This document shows positions 6,230 through 9,775 of a stretch of DNA of 9,775 nucleotides, piece after piece. The notes beneath the pieces were generated by a model that saw only the letters and a program-made list of their open reading frames with translations, did not search any database and was not told the origin of the DNA. This DNA is from Flavobacteriales bacterium (GTDB taxonomy: Bacteria; Bacteroidota; Bacteroidia; Flavobacteriales; Parvicellaceae), in the NCBI GenBank assembly GCA_014239715.1, contig JAAZYJ010000197.1:1-9775 (forward strand), in the 5' to 3' direction. The translations under genes and the position numbers were made by a program. The first letter of the stretch is position 1. Every line of letters begins with the position of its first letter.

Positions 6230-9058
6230 CTAAGCAATAGCTCCTGATTTCAGCTTTTCACCCAGGTAGTTTGCGGTATAGCTTGCATCACAGAGTGCCA
6301 GGTCTTCAGGCGTACCGGAAAAAAGTAATTGTCCCCCGCCTTCACCACCTTCCGGACCAAGGTCGATTACCCAGTCAGCGCATTTGATTACTTCAACGTT
6401 GTGCTCTATCACTACAATGGAGTGGCCCTTGGAGATCAGAGAATTAAATGCTTTTAGCAGCTTGTCAATATCATGAAAATGAAGGCCGGTAGTTGGTTCA
6501 TCAAAAATGAACAGTGTTTTATCTGACGCTCCTCCTTTGCTGAGAAATGAAGCCAGTTTTATTCGTTGTGCTTCGCCCCCGGAAAGGGTGCTGGATGATT
6601 GACCTAGCTGAATATATCCCAGTCCAATTTCATTAAGTGGAGCTATTTTTTCTACAATTTTTGCCTCCGACGCATTTTTCCCCTGCTTGAAAAATTCCAC
6701 AGCTTCCGTAATGGTCATGTTAAGAATGTCAAATATGTTTTTACCTCTGAATTCAACCTCTAGAATTTCATCTTTAAATCGTCTCCCCTCACAATTTTCA
6801 CATTTTAGCTTGACATCGGCCATAAACTGCATTTCTATCGTAACATGTCCTTCTCCTTCACATTCATCACACCTGCCTCCCTCAACGTTAAAAGAAAAAT
6901 GTTTTGCACGGTAACCGTTGATCTTCGATAGCTGTTGTTCTGCGAAAAGTCCCCTGATGTGATCGTATGCCTTAACATACGTTACCGGGTTGGAACGTGA
7001 AGATTTCCCAATAGGGTTTTGATCAATAAACTCAACTGCATTAAGCTGATCAAAGTCACCATCAACTTTGTCAAAGGCGCCTGTTTTTTCACGATAAGAG
7101 CCAAACATCTTTTTTAATGACGGATAAAGTATCTTTTTTACCAAGGATGATTTTCCGCTTCCAGACACTCCTGTAATACAAACAAACACGTTTAGCGGGA
7201 TATCTACATCAATGCCTTTAAGGTTATTTTCTCTTGCTCCATTAATTAGTATTGAGTGATTCCACTTTCTTCTTGAGGAGGGAACCGGTATCGACAATTC
7301 GCCGGTAAGGTACTTGGCAGTGAGGCTATTCTTCCCTCCAAGCAGGTTCTTATGTGTCCCCTGGAAAACAACCTCGCCTCCATAATGTCCGGCCATGGGC
7401 CCCATGTCGATAATTTCGTCTGCCGCGTTCATTATTTCTTCTTCGTGCTCCACAATAATTACGGTATTGCCTAAGTCTCTCAACGATTTAAGAACTTTCA
7501 CCAGCTTTCCGGTGTCTCGGGGGTGCAGCCCGATGCTTGGTTCATCCAGTATATACATCGACCCTACCAAAGAGCTGCCTAAGGAAGTCGCTAGATTGAT
7601 CCGTTGTGATTCACCTCCGGATAAGGAGTTTGACAATCGGTTTAAGGACAAGTGATCAAGCCCGACGTCAGATAGAAATGTAAGTCTGTTTTCTATTTCC
7701 AGCAAAATGCGTTTTGCAATAGTGTGGTCTTCTTCACTCAACTCAAGTTGGTCAAAAAAGACACGAGCATTATTGATGTTCATTTTACTAACATCGGAGA
7801 TCGTTTTATTTCCAATTTTAACATAGTTGGTCTCTTTCCTTAATCGATTACCGTTGCATGCCGTACAGGTTGTTTTTCCTCTGTAACGGCTTAGCATAAC
7901 CCTATATTGAATCTTGTATGATTTGCTTTCTACATGATTAAAAAATGCATTTAACCCACTAAAATACCTGTTGCCGTTCCATAAAAGTTCTACTTGTTCA
8001 TCTGTTAGATCGTAGAAAGGGCGGTGAATTGGAAAGTCGAATTGCTGGGCATTCATTACAAGCTCTTTTTTCCATTCGCTCATTTTTTCACCCTTCCAGC
8101 AAACTATGGCCTCTTCGTAGATAGATAGGTTTTTATTTGGAACAACTAGATCTCTGTCAATACCTAGTATCTTGCCATATCCTTCACATTTTGGGCAAGC
8201 ACCTATCGGGTTGTTGAAACTGAAGAAGTTCATGCTGGGCTCGTCAAACTTCATGTTGTCGATCTCAAATCTGTTTGAGAAGCACTTTCTGATCGGCTTT
8301 TCCTGGACTATTTCTACCACGCACTCTCCAAGCCCTTCTAGAAACGCATTTTGTACAGAGTCGGCTATACGAGCATTATTAGATCTGCTGGTCTTGTTTA
8401 CCGCGCACCTGTCAATAATGAGAAAGATATCTCCCTTGTGGTAATTGTTAGTCTTGAGTACTTCTTCGATCTTTTCGATTTGATTTCCAAGTCGAATTCT
8501 TGTGTATCCCTGATCCAACAGTATTCTAAGGTGCTCATCTGCTGGTCTAGCGTGGGGTACAGTGATTTTTGAAAGGATCAATATCTTAGACTTGTCATCA
8601 AATGTATTTAAGTAATTAACAACGTCTGTCACGCTGTCTTTTTTAACAACATCTCCTGAAATAGGAGAGTAGGTGCGTCCAATTCTGGCAAACAGCAATT
8701 TTAGATAGTCGTATATTTCTGTTGTTGTTCCTACTGTTGACCTTGGATTTCGGGTAATGACCTTTTGTTCTATTGCTATTGCCGGAGAAATTCCTTTGAT
8801 GCTGTCTACCTCTGGTTTGTCAAAGCGACCCATGAACTGTCTGGCATAAGAAGAAAGACTTTCTACATATCTCCTTTGTCCTTCTGCATAGAGAGTGTCA
8901 AACGCTAAAGTTGATTTCCCCGAGCCTGACAATCCAGTAATAACCACGATTTTATTTCTGGGTATGGATACGTCAATATTCTTTAGATTGTGAACTTTTG
9001 CACCGCGAATCTCAATTTTCGGCTTGTCACTCTTGCCATTTTTCCTCCCGTTCGTCAT
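6230..9058 (-). CDS. uvrA: Excinuclease ABC subunit UvrA
   Basis: UvrA is the damage-sensing ATPase of nucleotide excision repair; its dimer finds distorted DNA and loads UvrB. The 942-residue length is normal. Numbering from the ATG at 9058: Walker A GLSGSGKS (42-49), the YAEGQRRYVESLSSYARQF block near 57, the first zinc module (Cys288, Cys291, Cys398, Cys401), signature LSGGESQR (479-486) and Walker B YILDE (502-506). The second half has Walker A GVSGSGKS (630-637), a zinc module (Cys730, Cys733, Cys753, Cys756), signature LSGGEAQR (825-832) and Walker B FIFDE (850-854). Both ATPase sites and both zinc sites are intact. The open frame continues upstream through a TTG (9061-9059) directly before the ATG; the ATG is preferred. 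It converges on the PNGase-like gene and diverges from the sigma factor. No SOS-type operator was recognised. Confidence 0.97.
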   Translation of the reverse strand: MTNGRKNGKSDKPKIEIRGAKVHNLKNIDVSIPRNKIVVITGLSGSGKSTLAFDTLYAEGQRRYVESLSSYARQFMGRFDKPEVDSIKGISPAIAIEQKVITRNPRSTVGTTTEIYDYLKLLFARIGRTYSPISGDVVKKDSVTDVVNYLNTFDDKSKILILSKITVPHARPADEHLRILLDQGYTRIRLGNQIEKIEEVLKTNNYHKGDIFLIIDRCAVNKTSRSNNARIADSVQNAFLEGLGECVVEIVQEKPIRKCFSNRFEIDNMKFDEPSMNFFSFNNPIGACPKCEGYGKILGIDRDLVVPNKNLSIYEEAIVCWKGEKMSEWKKELVMNAQQFDFPIHRPFYDLTDEQVELLWNGNRYFSGLNAFFNHVESKSYKIQYRVMLSRYRGKTTCTACNGNRLRKETNYVKIGNKTISDVSKMNINNARVFFDQLELSEEDHTIAKRILLEIENRLTFLSDVGLDHLSLNRLSNSLSGGESQRINLATSLGSSLVGSMYILDEPSIGLHPRDTGKLVKVLKSLRDLGNTVIIVEHEEEIMNAADEIIDMGPMAGHYGGEVVFQGTHKNLLGGKNSLTAKYLTGELSIPVPSSRRKWNHSILINGARENNLKGIDVDIPLNVFVCITGVSGSGKSSLVKKILYPSLKKMFGSYREKTGAFDKVDGDFDQLNAVEFIDQNPIGKSSRSNPVTYVKAYDHIRGLFAEQQLSKINGYRAKHFSFNVEGGRCDECEGEGHVTIEMQFMADVKLKCENCEGRRFKDEILEVEFRGKNIFDILNMTITEAVEFFKQGKNASEAKIVEKIAPLNEIGLGYIQLGQSSSTLSGGEAQRIKLASFLSKGGASDKTLFIFDEPTTGLHFHDIDKLLKAFNSLISKGHSIVVIEHNVEVIKCADWVIDLGPEGGEGGGQLLFSGTPEDLALCDASYTANYLGEKLKSGAIA

Positions 9059-9083
9059 CAAATTTAAGCCGTTAATTAATTGG

Positions 9084-9098
9084 AATTTTGCAAAATTA
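9084..9098 (-). promoter_or_regulatory. Candidate uvrA -7 box overlapping a perfect 14-base palindrome
   Basis: On the minus strand TAATTTTG (9098 to 9091) fits TAnnTTTG, and would give a leader of roughly 25 bases before the uvrA ATG. It overlaps AATTTTGCAAAATT (9084-9097), a perfect 14-base palindrome. A matching -33 TTG is not seen at standard spacing. A dimeric repressor bound to the palindrome would cover the -7 box, but the sequence is A+T-rich and chance cannot be excluded. Confidence 0.35.
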
Positions 9099-9131
9099 GC
9101 TAAATATTTCTTCTGTATCCCTTATAATTGT

Positions 9132-9139
9132 TACATTTG
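9132..9139 (+). promoter_or_regulatory. Candidate -7 box for the ECF sigma gene
   Basis: TACATTTG matches TAnnTTTG exactly and is identical to the box before truA. The upstream element would be near 9111-9115 (TTCTG), a weak match for a -33 box. If used, transcription starts near 9146 and leaves a leader of about 150 bases before the sigma factor start, which is long and contains the inverted repeats described nearby. Confidence 0.35.
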
Positions 9140-9264
9140 ATACAGATTATTGCAAAAAAGAAGGATGTAACTTCTGGTGGGTGGTAATCGTTACAACAAT
9201 AGAACTCTAAAAAGAAGCGTATAGAATAAACTCTACTCTAATTCAAAAGGAACACAAGTAACCG

Positions 9265-9280
9265 GCTATGCCTGCATAGC
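9265..9280 (+). repeat. Inverted repeat (hairpin) in the sigma factor leader
   Basis: GCTATGC (9265-9271) and GCATAGC (9274-9280) are a perfect 7-base inverted repeat around CT. In RNA this would fold as a 6-pair stem with a CCUG tetraloop, ending 15 bases before the ATG at 9296. It also contains a three-codon open frame ATG CCT GCA TAG (9268-9279). It is placed where it could affect ribosome access, but no function is demonstrated. Confidence 0.45.
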
Positions 9281-9295
9281 GCAAAAGAGTAGACA

Positions 9296-9775
9296 ATGAA
9301 TACGCAAACAAAAGAGAGAGATCTTATCCACAGTTATTTAGAAGGAAATGAAGGGGCTTTCGAGACCCTTTTAAATCGTCACAAAGATCGAGTTTACAAT
9401 TACATCTTTATGATGTTGAAAGACGCAGATCTTGCAAATGACATATTTCAGGACACTTTTATGAAGGTGATAAACACCTTAAAGAGAGGGAAGTACAATG
9501 ACGAAGGGAAATTTTTACCCTGGGTCATGAGAATAGCCCATAATCTTGTCATAGATCATTTTAGAAAATCATCAAAAATGCCGGTGGTTGGCAGAAAGAA
9601 AAGGTCGGGAGGTGATGATGATGATTTCGATATTTTTCAAGTGATCAAGATGGCTGATATGAACATAGAAGATGTTATCGTGGAGGAGCAGATTCATTCA
9701 GATGTCAGAATGCTGGTAGACCTGCTGCCTGAAGAACAAAGAGAGGTGGTTAAGATGCGACATTATATGGGGATG
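9296..9775 (+). CDS. RNA polymerase sigma factor, ECF (sigma-70) family, C-terminus cut by window end
   Basis: ECF sigma factors bind core RNA polymerase and direct it to specific promoters. The visible 160 residues run without a stop from ATG 9296 to the window end. Region 2 spans about 20-92: AFETLLNRHKDRVYNYI, the core-binding DLANDIFQDTFMKVI (45-59) and the region 2.4-like FLPWVMRIAHNLVIDHFRK (73-91). A charged linker follows with four aspartates (107-110). Region 4 begins at LLPEEQREVVKMRHYMGM (143-160), so the DNA-reading helix-turn-helix (typically some 25-35 more residues) is missing. This is the window edge, not a broken gene. The ATG fits the usual family N-terminus and no Shine-Dalgarno motif precedes it. 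No anti-sigma gene is visible, since it would lie downstream. The gene diverges from uvrA across 237 bases; target genes cannot be predicted. Confidence 0.93.
   Translation, partial: MNTQTKERDLIHSYLEGNEGAFETLLNRHKDRVYNYIFMMLKDADLANDIFQDTFMKVINTLKRGKYNDEGKFLPWVMRIAHNLVIDHFRKSSKMPVVGRKKRSGGDDDDFDIFQVIKMADMNIEDVIVEEQIHSDVRMLVDLLPEEQREVVKMRHYMGM

Noticed and set aside
6687..8572. Several forward-strand open frames of 73-90 codons within the uvrA region
   Set aside because: They lie antisense to an intact, strongly conserved uvrA reading frame and their translations show no recognisable motifs; they are shadows of uvrA.
9059..9061. TTG codon as the uvrA start
   Set aside because: An ATG follows immediately in frame (9058-9056). 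TTG adds one residue with no sequence support.
9159..9175. AGAAG-N7-CTTCT as a hairpin terminator or riboswitch piece
   Set aside because: The stem is only five pairs with no conserved riboswitch elements around it and no T tract; chance is likely in A+T-rich DNA.
9296..9775. The sigma factor as a truncated pseudogene
   Set aside because: The frame is open to the final base of the window, so the missing C-terminus reflects the window boundary.

Overview
The window is ordinary-looking chromosomal DNA from a member of the Bacteroidota. Three things point there: a large exported protein that ends in a type IX secretion (T9SS) type A sorting domain, candidate promoters of the TAnnTTTG type instead of TATAAT, and UvrA and ECF sigma sequences that look typical of this phylum. 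The lineage cannot be fixed further from the sequence. No mobile element, CRISPR array, tRNA or rRNA was seen.

Layout: positions 1-77 are a short A+T-rich upstream region with an inverted repeat and a TAnnTTTG box directly against the first start codon. Then come truA (78-821, +), an MsbA/BmrA-type ABC exporter (818-2581, +) joined to truA by a 4-base ATGA overlap, a 118-base gap with a modest hairpin, and a 1158-residue exported PNGase F-related protein (2700-6176, +). A 53-base gap separates this convergently from uvrA (6230-9058, -). A 237-base divergent intergenic region with several palindromes and two candidate promoters lies between uvrA and an ECF sigma factor (9296 onwards, +), which is cut off by the window end.

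Roles: TruA modifies the tRNA anticodon stem-loop, UvrA starts nucleotide excision repair, the ABC protein is an inner-membrane exporter half-transporter, and the sigma factor redirects RNA polymerase. These are housekeeping genes without an evident common pathway. The exported protein is the distinctive one. Its catalytic PNGase F-like domain appears to be interrupted by about 515 residues that include a LamG-type jelly roll, while counterparts of all three PNGase F acidic active-site residues are kept. It is probably a surface-bound or secreted enzyme that removes N-glycans from glycoproteins.

I do not see a clearly undescribed multi-gene system here. The best leads are the split architecture of the PNGase F-like enzyme and the structured divergent region between uvrA and the sigma factor.
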